From Campylorhamphus procurvoides (Eukaryota > Chordata > Aves > Passeriformes > Dendrocolaptidae), in assembly GCA_013396655.1 (NCBI GenBank), contig WBMV01000141.1:1528281-1592280 (forward strand): a stretch of 64,000 nucleotides of DNA, given 5' to 3'. A program made the position numbers and the translations under genes. Positions within the stretch are counted from its first letter, which is position 1; the number at the start of each line of letters is the position of its first letter. Shown one piece after another: positions 25,578-38,239 of this stretch. Under the pieces are notes generated by a model. It was given only the letters and a program-made list of their open reading frames with translations, did not search any database and had not been told where the DNA came from.

Positions 25578-26500
25578 AACGAACTGGATGTGAGTATGTC
25601 TGGGGACCCTGATAGGATACACCCCTGAGTGCTGGAGGGAGCTGGCAGATGTCACTGCAAGACCACTTTCCATAATCATAATCAGTCATGACCACTGTGC
25701 TCAAAGACTGGAGAAATCAAATGTCACTCCTGTCTTGAAGCCAGGCAAGGAGAAGGACCCAGGGAACTATAGACTGCTCAGCCTCACCTTGATCCCTTGA
25801 AAAAGGTGATGGAACAACTAATCCTGAAAACCATTTCCCAGCACAGTAAGGGCAAGCAAACCATCAGGAGCAGTCAGCATGGCAACACCAAGGGAAAGTC
25901 ATGCTTGACAAACTTGATTAACTTCTTTGATGAAGTGACTGGTCTGGTGGACAAGATGAGAACAGTGGCTGTTGTCTCCCTGTACTACAGTAGTGCCTGT
26001 GACACTTGCACCCATGTGATCTTTATAGAGAGGCTGTGGATGAGCAGATGGTGAGGTGGTTTGAAAATTGGCCTAATGGCCAGGCCCAGAGGATTGTGAT
26101 CAGTGGCACAAGTCTAGTTGGGTGCCAGTGAGTAGGGGTCAATACTGGGTACAGCCCTATTTAACATCTTTAGTGACATGTTTGGAATGAAGAGAAGAGA
26201 TGCTTGGGGATCTTACTGTGTATGAATACCTAAAGAAAGACTGTAAAGCAGAAGGAGCCAGGCTCTTTTCAGTGGTACCCAGTGACAGAAACAGAGGCAG
26301 TGGTCACAGACATACACAGGAGACTGAGCACATGGAAATACTTTTTTTTACTGTGAGGGTGGCCAAGCACTTGCAGAGGTTGCCTAGAGGGGTTGTGAAG
26401 TCTCCATCCTTGGAGATACTCAAAATTTGTCTGGACACAGTCCACAGATGAGTTCTGGAGGTCACTTCCAATGTCACTCATCCTGTGATTCAGTGATTCA
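25578..26500 (+). mobile_element. CR1 LINE copy with reverse-transcriptase remnant
   Basis: About 920 bp follows the order of a CR1 element: the GAACTGGATGTGAGT segment, then reverse-transcriptase coding sequence (KVMEQLILKTIS, SQHGNTKGKSCLTNLI and a broken form of the following core motif at 25797-26054), then GTGAGGTGGTTTGAAAATTGGC, a jump near 26190 to the end of ORF2, and the 3' region ending TCCTGTGATTCAGTGATTCA. Stop codons, an internal deletion and the missing catalytic segment show that it is dead. Same orientation as PUDP, inside intron 3. Confidence 0.92.
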
Positions 26501-29500
26501 TTTCACAGATTTGATCTGGGGAAAAAAATAAGACAACAAAAGTACTTTTGCTGAACAATATTGTTCTGGTCCACTTTAACTTATAGGGCTCACATTATTA
26601 AAAATCATGCTTTTGGAATTTATAAATACTAGATTAATTTTTGCTTTAAAAGAGTTTATAATAACCTGGCTATTTGTGTGTATTTGTATATAAGATAGAT
26701 ATATATATATAAATTTTCAATACCATCTTGAAGTTTTGTTTCGTAATAACAAAAATTATGTGCTAATAACTTTATTTCAAATACATCTCTAACTCAGAGG
26801 GCTCCAGACATTCCCATGCTGACATTTATACACACTTTTATCAACAAAACCACATAAATTGTCTTCCTACTTAAGGGCGTTGCGAGCTAAGGTCTTTCCA
26901 GTATTTTGGTTGATTTGCCTACAGCTTTTCAGTAAAATAAAGGACCTTACTAGTATTTCAAAAGCAAATAAATCCATTTATATCCACCGTTTAAAAAGAT
27001 GAATAGATTGTAGTAATACAAATGGTCATAACTCTCTTATGAAGAATCAATCTGTTCTATTTAAAAAGTTCCAAGTGATGTAAATCATCACCTTAATTTA
27101 AAACACTATTTCTTTGCAGTTTCTTCCATTTCTAATTAATTAATTGATCCCATAGTTACAAATAATCTCTGTACGAAATCTAGTGAGAGCTCATTAAATT
27201 TTTTTTCAGACTGATTAAATGGCATTAGGATTTATGAGTCTCAGTGGACTTCTTATGTCATAGAATGGAGAAGTTCAAAGAGAAATTTTCTGTGACTTTT
27301 TTGCTACAGATGTAGTGAAAAAGCAATAGATTCAGAATGGTATGACATACAAATATTTTGTAATGTTATTTTATATTGTAGAAACAGAGTATGAAGAAGG
27401 CTGATTTAGCACTTGATGAAACTAACATTACTGTGAGCTTTTGTAAAAAGGATGCTAAAACCTTTTTTCTCATTATCCTCTTAATTTTTTTTCTTTTTCG
27501 CCCCCCATTCAACTTCACCATTTTTAGTGTTGGCATGTAGTATATATATTTGCTTTACTATGCTTTTCAGATAAGAAGCTATTTTATTAGTGAAGTTTCT
27601 CTTATATGTACCTGGAGGTTTAACTTATTAGGATTCATTTATTTAAAGTACAGAAATTACAGACATGAACAGCCATTCCAGGTGGTGTACTGAGCTGTAC
27701 ATTGGAATCCCTGCTTTGAAGTCATATATTTTAGTCCTAATAAATCTGCCCCTTTTTTGTTTTATAAATTAATTGACTTTCCTGAATGTTTGCAATTCAC
27801 AGATCTGTTATTTTAAAAATAACAAAAGCATTAAATGCAAAAGCACATTTTTCAGCTTAGTTCAAATCTATATCAATGGCTATTTCTTCAACCTTGGCTC
27901 TAGTCTGTCCTTTGCATAGGCCTGTGTTACCAACTTTTCCTCATCTCACCTTCTAAATAGCTTTTCATAGTATTAAACCATTCTATTTTACCCAAGCTCT
28001 ATTGTCTTATGTACTTGGACTCACATTTTAGCATATTGCTAGATACTTGTTTTTTTCCGCTGGGTATAACCTGCAAGCGTAATAGTACGCCTGAATTTTA
28101 AAGTGGTGGGCTGCATTCAGGAGAACAAATGACAAAGAATTTGTACTCAATCACTATTGTTCACAGACACTGTGGTCTGTATAGAGGCAGATATAGCACA
28201 TGCCAGTGGCTGCTTGCTGAATGAAGAGGGATCAGTGTTGCTCTTTCTTGATGATGGTGCATTTTGAGGTAGGAAGCAGAAACTGGGCTTTCTTTTTGAA
28301 AGTCACTTGACTTTCTTGTCTGTACTGATGTAATTACAATTCATTAATTCAAATTAGGCATTTGATGGATTAGAGCCAATAAAGAACTTCTTGTGTTGTC
28401 TGATTTGTTGATGCCAACTCCAAGTGTAGCCATCTGTTTAGTACACTGAATGAAGGTCTAGGATGTGAATGTTTCTGGTGTGTACGTTTCCTTGCTGGGA
28501 TTTTTTTAGATAATTTCCTCACTACTTGCAGAGAGTGCCCCTTGGGAGTCCCCTGTTAGTCTTGATTCTCTGTTTCACCAGGGACAGCTTCCAGAGAGAG
28601 CAAAGAAGACTCTCCCTTGGCAGCAGTATGTTGTGGAGGGGATGGTGCTCCCTTGGAGGTGATGGGACTGATGAGCAACTGGTTTAGTGCTACAAGAGAT
28701 TGAGACCACTGCTCCTGAGTACACACAACATGCTTAAGTTTACAGCAAAAGCAGAGTTCACTCCCTTAATGAGTTTAGATTACATAGATTCAGATTACAT
28801 AGCTTTTACTGATACTGTACATGGAGTGATTGGAAGGTGAATGAACTATATCCCATCACTTCTGTGTACCCAAATTAATTTAGTTCTATCATGCAAAACA
28901 TGCCCTGAAGTGTTGAAAGTGGATAGCAACTGAAATCTGAAAGGGTCTATCTACTGGCTTGAGAACAGAATGTTTCCACTTCTCTGCCTTCTAACCAAGA
29001 TGAGGTGCCAAGTTCAGTATGAAACTCCCTTATACTGATTTTATAACTTTTCTGAGAAATGAGTTTTTTGCTTTCATGTATTCATCCAAAATTGCCCAGT
29101 CTCAACAGCTTGTGTCTTTTTCCAGGATCTAAACATATCTTGCAGTTAGTCTTTTGTAAAGCATAATTGTAAAAGTGGTTCGAGCACATTTCTAAAATGC
29201 TAAGAAAAATTCACCATAGAGAACATAACAGCAATGTGGGACTTCTGTTTTCTTTTTAAAGAAGATCAGAAGACAGTTTTGTTCTTATCTTGTCCATTGT
29301 GTGGAACTCTTCCTCAAAAAATGGGGGAAAACATCTTTTTGAGCACTTTTCAACCTGAGGAATTCAGTCTTCCAGTCTCTGGGTTTCCCTCGGGGTTGTC
29401 CTAGTTACCATACAATACATGGCCTGTTTGCTCAGGAAGGTTCTTGACCAGAACTTTTTGCTGAATTCATAAAACCTTTACTTTTCTTCTGCAATGTGAC

Positions 29501-30077
29501 TGAAGACTTATTTCTAGATGGCAATTTGTATTTTGAGGATTTAGTGTCTGTCTTGAATTCCTGCTACTATGGGCACTGCAAAATAATAAACATAATAAAT
29601 CCCCTCACTGCTGATGAAGCTATTGGTTTCACACAGACACTGAAAAAATCATGGCTTTAAATTGTGTATTAAACAATTTAAAGTAAGTAGGTATCGAAGA
29701 ATGTGGTTTTATGTGTTAGGAGCTCCATCTTGGAATACCGCTAGAAGCTTTACACCTTGGAATGCAAAGAGCACAGCACTCTAGTAGAATGTACTTTTAA
29801 TGCTGAATAGCCTGTTGGCTGAATCCTGCACCTTCCTCAGATTCTACATGGTCTAAGCATATAGCCCTTACTTGTGTCTCCCAGGCTAGATGATGAAGTC
29901 TGTGATTATGAAGCTCACCTTCCAGCTTCCTAAGTGTAACAGACATGGCTGTAGAGAAAAGACTATGAGATATTTCACCACATCTCACAGTCCAGGACTT
30001 CTGAAGACGTACTTGTCATGACCCACTGGTAGAAGGTGTGATGTTGGTTACCAGACCACATGTCAGGGAACTCATGT

Positions 30078-30083
30078 TTTATT
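30078..30083 (-). terminator. AATAAA of the minus-strand LTR-like element
   Basis: AATAAA on the minus strand (TTTATT at these positions), about 455 bases downstream of the TATA box and about 65 bases before the terminal CA, as expected for an LTR polyadenylation signal. Confidence 0.4.
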
Positions 30084-30535
30084 ATACAGTATTCTTAACT
30101 GTGGCAGCCAGCCCAATATTTAGACTCAAAAGGTATTGGCTACACACCCTTAAATTCTTACAATACATTTCCACAAAAAGTGTCAGCTAACAAGCCCTTA
30201 ATTTTGTACACTATACTTGTCAAGTCACACAAAATACTTCTCAAAAGGTGCTGACTTACAAGGCTTGACACACAACTAAAGCTGCTGACTCGCAAGCCAC
30301 AAAGACTGCCACAAGCTCCCCCATCCCACAACAAACTTCAGTACAGAATATGGGGTTGAATATGATAGCCATGCTTTGCCATAGCAAAGCAAGGAAAGAA
30401 AATAAGGAATATCACCTCAGATCCTGCTTTTGTGTTGCTGCATGGATGGTCCAGAGCTGGGGTTGCAAGACAAAGGAAATGAAAGAAAAAAAGAGAGAGA
30501 GAAGAGAGACAAAAAGAGAGGGGCCTGATGCAATA

Positions 30536-30544
30536 CCTTTTATA
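30536..30544 (-). promoter_or_regulatory. TATA box of the minus-strand LTR-like element
   Basis: TATAAAAGG on the minus strand, a canonical TATA box, within the LTR-like element. Transcription from it would run leftwards, antisense to PUDP intron 3. Confidence 0.4.
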
Positions 30545-32587
30545 GTTAACCTGGTGCACACCTCTTCTGCAAATTAGACTTTTTTTGTGTTATGTTTGGG
30601 TGTGCACAGCCAGCTCTTCTCCAGGAAGTGAGTTCAGGGGAAAAGCTAAGCAGGAGTCTCGAGGAGGAGCAGGAATTTGGCTCAGAACAGCACAACCCCT
30701 CCTCCATGGGACCCTCTTCTCTGATGACTGTTCATGCAGCAATACTTAGAATGTTTGAGAAAAACATGCCTAGATCTGGTCCTCTATACTACTCTACACA
30801 GGCAGCTTTTCCATAAATGTATAATAGGCCACTTTTCTATTTGCAAGATAATTAAAGGAAGGAGACAGTTTGTTTCTTTTTGGGGGTTTTTTTCACTTAT
30901 GCTCGCAGTTCATATGGTTGATTTTCTTCCTTTTCTCCTGAGGCGTGTGTGCTTTTGTGTCCCCACATGCATACACTCACCCTCTCAACCTACCCACCAC
31001 TCCCCATGTTGATAGTCTTTATTGTATATTTGTGGAAAAAAAATGAGATGTTGAATGGCTTGAAAATAATTTAGCTTTTAAGGGTTCCAGACATTGCCCT
31101 TGTTACTGCAGTGCATGTTTATTTATGGATGTATTTGTCTTACGGAAATGAAAAAAGTCATTGAAATTCCATGCAAAAAGTAACGTGGTCAAGGTTTGCT
31201 TTCACTTAATGTATCTGATTGAAATAGGAAAGAAGGATTATAATTGGTACTTAGTCTTTGGGGTACCCTACTTGGGGGGTGAAGAGGCAAGAATATTTTT
31301 TTTCCTTGCGTTTGTCTTGATAATGTATCAAGTAGCTGCTAAGGGACTTGATGAAATGTGATGCAGAATAATAAATTATCCTCTGCAGCCTTCTTTGCTT
31401 CTACGTGAGGTGAGTGTGTAAGCATAAAGAGACTAGTACACCTCCAAGTTCAAAAAGCGTTATATTCAGATTAGGAGGTCACTGGAGATGGGTTGCTAAT
31501 TGTTTTAGGGAACTCATTATGGGTATTATAACATATTAATTATGCATGATAAGTAGAAAAAAGAGGGGTAAAATCCTTATTTTATGATAAATTGCTCTCT
31601 GAGTTTTCTTTCTTTCAAGACCTTGAGCATTTTCTTGGAGATGCTAAACAGCAGTCACTGAATAATTAGATTTTAATTAACAAGAATTTTCACAAAAAAT
31701 ATTTTCAATGTATATAGCAAGCATGAATAAATCCTCCTTTATAAGATCTAGTGCACTGATCCTCTCTGTTACCTTTGTAATCACCCCAGTGCTTGTTGTA
31801 ACAATGCTTTTCCACAGATTCAGGACAAAGAATGAAGACTGAAACAAGGAATTGCCCTGTTGGATTTATTTTTTTTGGTTGCTTCTTTGTAAATTATTGT
31901 CTTGGGGAGACCTTTGGAAACCTTTGAAAGACTAAGCTCAACTATGTCTTGTTTTAATGCACTAAGGCTAGGGGAGAGTGAGTTAATTTTTGCGCTTTTT
32001 TCAGGTTTTTTTGTTTACTTGGGTTTTTCACTTGCTCTTTTTGGAGATATCATTGTAGGTAATTTTCAGAGAGCTGGTATATGTGGTATGGCTCTGCTTA
32101 ATTGGTTGTGTGATAAAGAATTTGTAACAGTCTGTCTTTTTGGCACGGTTGCAGAAAACCTACATAGAGAGCCATCAATTAACACTGGCAAATTATAATC
32201 TAAACAGGGCAAAGCATTTTGCTAGGGCTGATTGCGGTATCACAAAATAAATGGACTTACAAGATGATTAGAAAGTATACTCCATAAAGCAATGTTAGAT
32301 ATTTTGATTATTATTATTGTTGTTATTATTGTGCTAGGTGTTAGATAAAAAACCTTGTAGTATGTACAAGAGCGGAAGACATGAAGACTTATCTGATAAA
32401 AAAGGATGCTTAACATTTCCATTCCAGCATCTTTTTATCGTAGAATAATAATGTGATTCAGAGTGAAGAAGGAAAGGGTTCAAGTTAAGCTCCGGTAAGA
32501 CTGAAGTTATTCTGATTGACAGTAGAATGCAGTTCCATAAACAAAACTCTGAAATAGAGTCTGTTCTGAACCTCACCATCTGAAAGG

Positions 32588-32652
32588 GTTGTGTTTGGGA
32601 TTTTTTGGGGGGGCATGGAGTCAGGGGTGGTATGGTTGGTTTGGGTTTTTTT
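32588..32652 (+). repeat. GT-rich low-complexity tract
   Basis: T and G runs including TTTTTTGGGGGGG and GGTTTGGGTTTTTTTT, in intron 3. Confidence 0.9.
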
Positions 32653-35600
32653 TCTCCTCAAGCATTCTGATTGCATTTCTTCAGACCCTTCCTGTCAAAA
32701 ACATGTTAACATAACATAATGTCTGTGGCATATAGTACATAGAACAATCCAGAGGAGACTGCTTCTTATATGTCTGTGAATATAAACAATATGACCAAAG
32801 CTGAGTTCTCACTGAGCTTTCTAGGGTGCTGTCCAGTACTTAAACCAAATGTTAGAAAATGTGGATGTCTTTTTTTTTTTCTAGCTAATGTGTACTGCCT
32901 ACATTTCTTGACCATTTTATTTCATTTGACACTTGACTGCCCAGTAGACTGCCTTGCCACTCCAAGGTTGCTAGATATGCTATCCCATATGACTTAAATA
33001 ACTGTGTCGTAAGCAGATTTTACCAAGTATAGGGATGAGAATTATTAGACAATACTTCCTTGAATATAACGAGAATTATTTTAAAATGCATCTGCAACTA
33101 TTTTCTAAAATACTGACATAGTAATGGAAATGGTTTTGAAGTTAGTGACTCCTTCATTTCATAGTTTGTTTCCAGGCCTCAAGGTCTTGCTGACTAGCAA
33201 AGACTAGTTGATAAGATTTCATCCATTACTAAAATTATCTTCTGTTACAGAATATGTTTTCCTCCATTAGGAAATTTTCCTCTTTCTCCTGAACAGAGAC
33301 CTGGTCACAGTGATCTGTTCAGTTCCTGTTTCCAGAACATACTGCTTCATGTAGCTCAGACTGGAGTCATTAGAGGTTGAAGCCTATTGTCCTGAAATTC
33401 AGAACTATTACAGAGTCAAAATATTACTGATTCAAAAAGGTGCCATGAGCAAAAAGCATAATAGTATGTAATTTATCTTACTGCTTTTCACTTTCAATAA
33501 TGCAGTTATCCCAAGAGAATTACAACAGAACCTTTCATTTTGTGAAGGAATGATCTTGTATCCTAGGTAGAATGTATTTGCAGTTTTAAGATTAGCTATG
33601 ATGATACATCATTTGAAGACTGATTTCAGTTGTGAGTTAACTTTCCAGGCCAAAAATTTTCATTCAGAAGACTTTTTTCTTAAATTCCAGGAAAAAATAT
33701 TTGAAGTTATTATAAGATGTTCATCAGAAGATAAAAGTATTTTGCAATTATAGTAATAACTAGTACAATGGTCATAGAATAGCTTCCGTATTGTGTGGAA
33801 TAGGTGTTTGAAGTTTCGGAAGATGGAATTCCTGCAGTCAGGAAGAAGTCAGGAACTAGAAGTCAGGAATAATGCTATGATCACCATACTGTAACCATGT
33901 ACTAGACCTGGGAATACTCCTGAGTTCCCTGATGTTTGTGTGCCATTGCTGTTTAGTATGGTCATCATATTTATATTTAAGTGCACATTAAACTGTGAAG
34001 GGATAAAAAGCATCATACTGATGTATGCTGGATTATAGGCATGGAGCATACCCTGGACAACTGTTAGGGGACTGTGAAATATATATAAACATCTAAAACT
34101 GTAGGAAGTACAGACATAGCTTGTAGAAAATAATCACTCCATACACACTGATTGGCATTTATTTAATGATCATTGCGGCTTTTTTAGTGAACAACATTCC
34201 AAGTTCCTGTTTTAGATGACAAGCAAGTATTGTCTCTCAATTTTCGTCAGTTAGAGTTAACAGAGGTCATTCCTGATAGAATTAAGAAGTAAATCAGCCA
34301 GCTCTGCATTAGCTTTCATCTGTGTTCCCTGCTGCCCTAGTCCAGCAAGGAGCAAAAGCGATTTAAGCAAGACAAATTTCAGTTAATAGCTCAGCAATAA
34401 GAAGAGGAGGAAGAAGAGCATGTACCAATGATTCCTGAAAGGATGTATTTTTAAAGATACTGCTGAAGAAGAATGAAGAATGTGGGCATGGAGATTGTAC
34501 AAGGCACAGAGGTCAGCATGATATAAGATGTACAGCTGAAAGTGGGAGAAAGAGATAAAGAATGCAATTAAGTAAAAGGATAGAAGTTGTCTAGGGAGTA
34601 GAAGGAAATAAAAGCAAGACATGCAGTAATTGTGGGTAAGATGATATAGGGCCTTGAAGGTGAAAATGAAAACTTGAATTTGTGACTGCATTAAGTAATC
34701 TATATAGCTTTATTATAAAGAGTTAATAGTATGCAGTAGCCCATTTTTCCTTATGGCTTTCTCAAGCATTTTTTAGGGAGTGTAGGTGAAGAGTGAGGGA
34801 ACAGTAGGTAAGTTAATGATCTATATACTGAAATAGTAAAAGCATTTACTTTTTTGAGGCTAAACATTCTGTCTCAAGAGGATTGGTAGATGATGTGACA
34901 GGGCTAATATTATAGCAAAAAGTCTTTGAATGCTTAGGATGCCACATGTCTAAATTTAAAATCCCATGAAGATAGTGGAAAGAACAGTCAGCTGCAAATG
35001 TGCTCTTTGTCATGTCTCTCAAAGTAAAAAGGTTTTCTTTACAAACACTGATGTCAGAGTTTCATCTTCTCTTCTAGTATTGCATTAACTAGTAATTCTG
35101 AAGCATTTGGACAATTTATTATTGTCCCTTTCTCCTGTCACTTGATTTTTTTTTTCTTATCATCTTAGCAATCAGTTGAAGAGCAAATATGCTTGAAAGA
35201 TGGTTGTTGACTTTGAGTAAGCTGGTGGGAGACTGTTTTACTGATATCTTCCTATTTACAGCCCCTCTTTACAGCTGTGATGTTAGTAAATGACAGCCTT
35301 AATTTTCTTTAAGATGATTAATATTTAGTGGAGTAACTTTCTTGTTTCTCTGATTTTGTTTTAATGATACAGTGTTAATGAAGGGTGAAGAAAAAGTTCC
35401 TTAAATGAATTATTCAGAAAAGGTTTTCAGTGTAGCTTCCCTCAGAAATTTTGAAATGTATCTATTCTTTGCAGGAACTATTCAGTCTCATCAGCTTTCA
35501 CACCATTTTTAAAAATCTGTGAATCGAGTCCTTAGCTTCTCTGTCTGAGTTGAGTATGTATTCTGGCTTTGTGTAAAGTGATTACTAGTAAGAGCTTCAG

Positions 35601-35939
35601 GCTCAATGTCAGTCCAAGGATGAAGAAATCTATCACAGAATACTGTATTTTAATAAAAGGATTTCAGTTACTCGGCAGTATGAAGACATAATAATGCTTG
35701 TGACATGCTGTGGTGTATTGCTTTAGGATCAGACTGAACATTGGAATAATAGCAGCATAAGAAAGAAAAACAGAATGTCTGATTTGAGCAATGCTTTTCC
35801 TTCTATTGATTCTATATTTAGCATACTGTATAGCATGTCAGGCCCTAGTTATAAAGACCTGTGAAAGAAACTACTTGGATTCCTGGTCTTGCATGTTAGG
35901 AATCAAGCAGCATGTCATGCATAAACTTGCATAGAATAG

Positions 35940-37560
35940 GATAGATCCTAAGGAAAATCCGCTACAGGATGCAGATGTTGGGTTGTGTTAAGGGCTTGTC
36001 TGCAGACCCACAAAAGAGATGAGAGAGGTGACAGCAGGTGGGGGAATCCCAAATCACACCCTGCCCAACTGATCCTACACCTACCACAGAAGCTATCATT
36101 CCATCAGAGGCCCATCTGTATAAGACCAGGGCTACACAGAATCCCAAAGGCAGACAGGAGCCCAGATTAAGGACTCAGAGGGAGGGAAAGCCTGTTTGGG
36201 CCATCCCAGCGCAGTCACAGGAGAGCCATCAAAGTGAATAATCCAACCATGACACCCATCAAGGTGAACCAGTGTTGGATCCCCTTTTGGACTGAGGTGA
36301 GATGCTGCCAAGGGCATGGGGCACAGTATGGCATGCAGAGGAAACAGATTTGGGGTTTGATTGGAATTTATTACAGGGAAATAGAGTGATAAGAGGATAA
36401 AAAACATTGAATATGTAAGACACTTGTCTGGCCATGTCCAACTCCTACCCAGTTGTCCTAGTTTAGCAGGAGGGACCAGTTATCACTATGTGGGGGTGAT
36501 TAAAGCCGTGTATTCTACACCCTCTATTCATTCCCCAAGAACAATGGACCATTCGCAGTTTCCGCCCAGGAAGCTGTTAGCACCTCCACACCCGGCCTGA
36601 GGNGCAAATTCAGCTTCTAACTCTTTTCCTGGCTGAAGGACATTGGTTCTGTGAGTCTGTGTGTATGTGGCCAACAACTGGAGTCAGACCCCAGGTAGAG
36701 GCCCATGTGTCTGTGATGCCTGTGGCTGGAGTGAGCAAAGGTCTGGATGCTGGCAACTGGATGAAATCAAGTGCCAGACCCCAGCATGGGACTGCAGGTC
36801 ACAGGGACCTGGCCTATGCATCTGCAGTGCCAGTGGCTGGACTGAGAGCAAGTGTGTGAGCGCTAGTGAAGAGGCAGCTGAACAGCCCTGTGTGTCCATG
36901 GGAGTGCTAAGTATAGCAGCACTGATCTGTGTGGCTAGCCATGTGTATATAGATAGATATGTATATTTATGATGTGTTTGTGTGTATGTGCCCTTGGGGG
37001 ATTATGTGCTCAGCCTTGCTACTGTTTGGACTGGGAGCACAGAGCTGTGGCTACCTCCCCTCTCTTGGGCTACTAGATGAGGCTCTATCCCCAGACAACA
37101 GTAAGCCATTCCCTAGCATCAGGTTTCTCTCCATAAAGAGGCTGGATAACCAGATAAGGTGTAAATGTTTCAGGTAAGTATCATGGTCCTGTTTCAGTCT
37201 CCTAGTAGACCCCCTCCTGTCTAAACGTTTTCCAGAGCCATTTGAGCTGAGTTGCATAGCACAAAATGTGTAAAGGAAACACAGAGCTGTGTTCCTGTTC
37301 TGTTTGCCTTCCCCTCTCATCCATATTGCCCAAAACTGGGTCGTGTTCTACATCAGCTCCACTGCAGAGGCTATCCTCCTTTCAGTATTGTGACCACCTT
37401 TAATTAAAACTGTTTCTCATTTCTATGCCGCTATTTGATTTTGTTTGATGTAAGTTACTGGCACTGAATATTTATTTTTCTGTTGAGGTAGTTACCGTAA
37501 AAGTCTTGTTTTAATTTCTAACTTTATGCATTTTGTATATTTGTATAAATAAGTCCATAA
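35940..37560. mobile_element. GC-richer, probably LTR/ERV-derived repeat block
   Basis: Composition changes sharply from the AT-rich intron. The piece from TGTCCTAGTTTAGCAGG (36454) onward has the look of an avian LTR start. At 36680-36860 two diverged copies of a segment with CAGACCCCAG...GTGGCTGGA(G/C)TGAG follow each other. Later landmarks are GTGCCCTTGGGGGATTATG and GCATCAGGTTTCTCTCCATAAAGAGGCTGG, which I associate with a dispersed bird repeat but cannot name. Frames at 36659-36972 are by-products of the repeats. There is one unresolved base at 36603. Confidence 0.45.
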
Positions 37561-37918
37561 ATACTCATTCTTTTTCACTTAGAACTTCTCTCACTATCAT
37601 GCCTTCCTGCTTGCTTCAAGAGGAAGAAAAGGGACAGATTGTTTAAGGAGAATCTGGATTTTCTGTTTACAGAGCAGTAAATGTTCTGAAATGAACTGCA
37701 GTTGTATATGTTGTAAAATTGCTTTAGTTTGGCAGGTTAATAAATCTCAGTCGAAGGTTGAATGGCTAGAGATATTAAAAGCTTGTGTTTCCTGACAAAA
37801 CAAACCAACAACCTTTTTACATTTCTTTATAAATAAAGCAAAGGGTTCAGTACTATTTCAGTTGACCATGGCTCTCATTGAATTTGCAAAGCCTTTGTCC
37901 ATGTGTCTTCCACACAGT

Positions 37919-37976
37919 TTGTTGTTTTGGCTTTTTTGGGTGGTTTTTGTTTGCCTGTTTTTTTATTTTTGGTGTG
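37919..37976 (+). repeat. GT-rich low-complexity tract
   Basis: T and G runs of the same style as the others, in intron 3 between the two GC-richer blocks. Confidence 0.9.
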
Positions 37977-38239
37977 GAAATCATAAACCAAAATCATCTC
38001 AATTGTCAAATATTAAAAATGCTGTGGTACTTCAGTTGAAGTGCACATGTTCCCGATGCAGACAATGAAATGCCAAATCTTCTGTTGACTTTTGCAAGTA
38101 TCAATAAGCTTATGAATTTTAGAGAACTTAAATCTATGTTTTCAAACCTACACCTGTGTTGATCTTGTGGATTCATCTGTTATGTCACTTTCATGCACAG
38201 ACATTCGAGACAAATCTACCCTATATTCATTCTACAGCG

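Larger units (their letters stand above)
30014..30800 (-). mobile_element. LTR-like element on the minus strand
   Basis: The low end starts TGTCATGACCCACTGG on the + strand, so the element ends in CA on the minus strand. The minus strand also has TATAAAAGG (complement of 30536-30544) and, further downstream, AATAAA (complement of 30078-30083), in the order promoter then polyadenylation signal. The upper boundary is not defined; 30800 is only where recognisably richer sequence ends. No retroviral protein fragment was recognised. Confidence 0.5.

Noticed and set aside
25797..26054. Frame with reverse-transcriptase similarity
   Set aside because: It is a decayed piece of the surrounding CR1 copy, not a separate gene; the catalytic segment is missing.
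36659..36972. Cys- and Trp-rich frame of 103 codons that might suggest a small secreted protein
   Set aside because: It comes from two diverged copies of a repeat segment; no signal peptide and no regular cysteine spacing.
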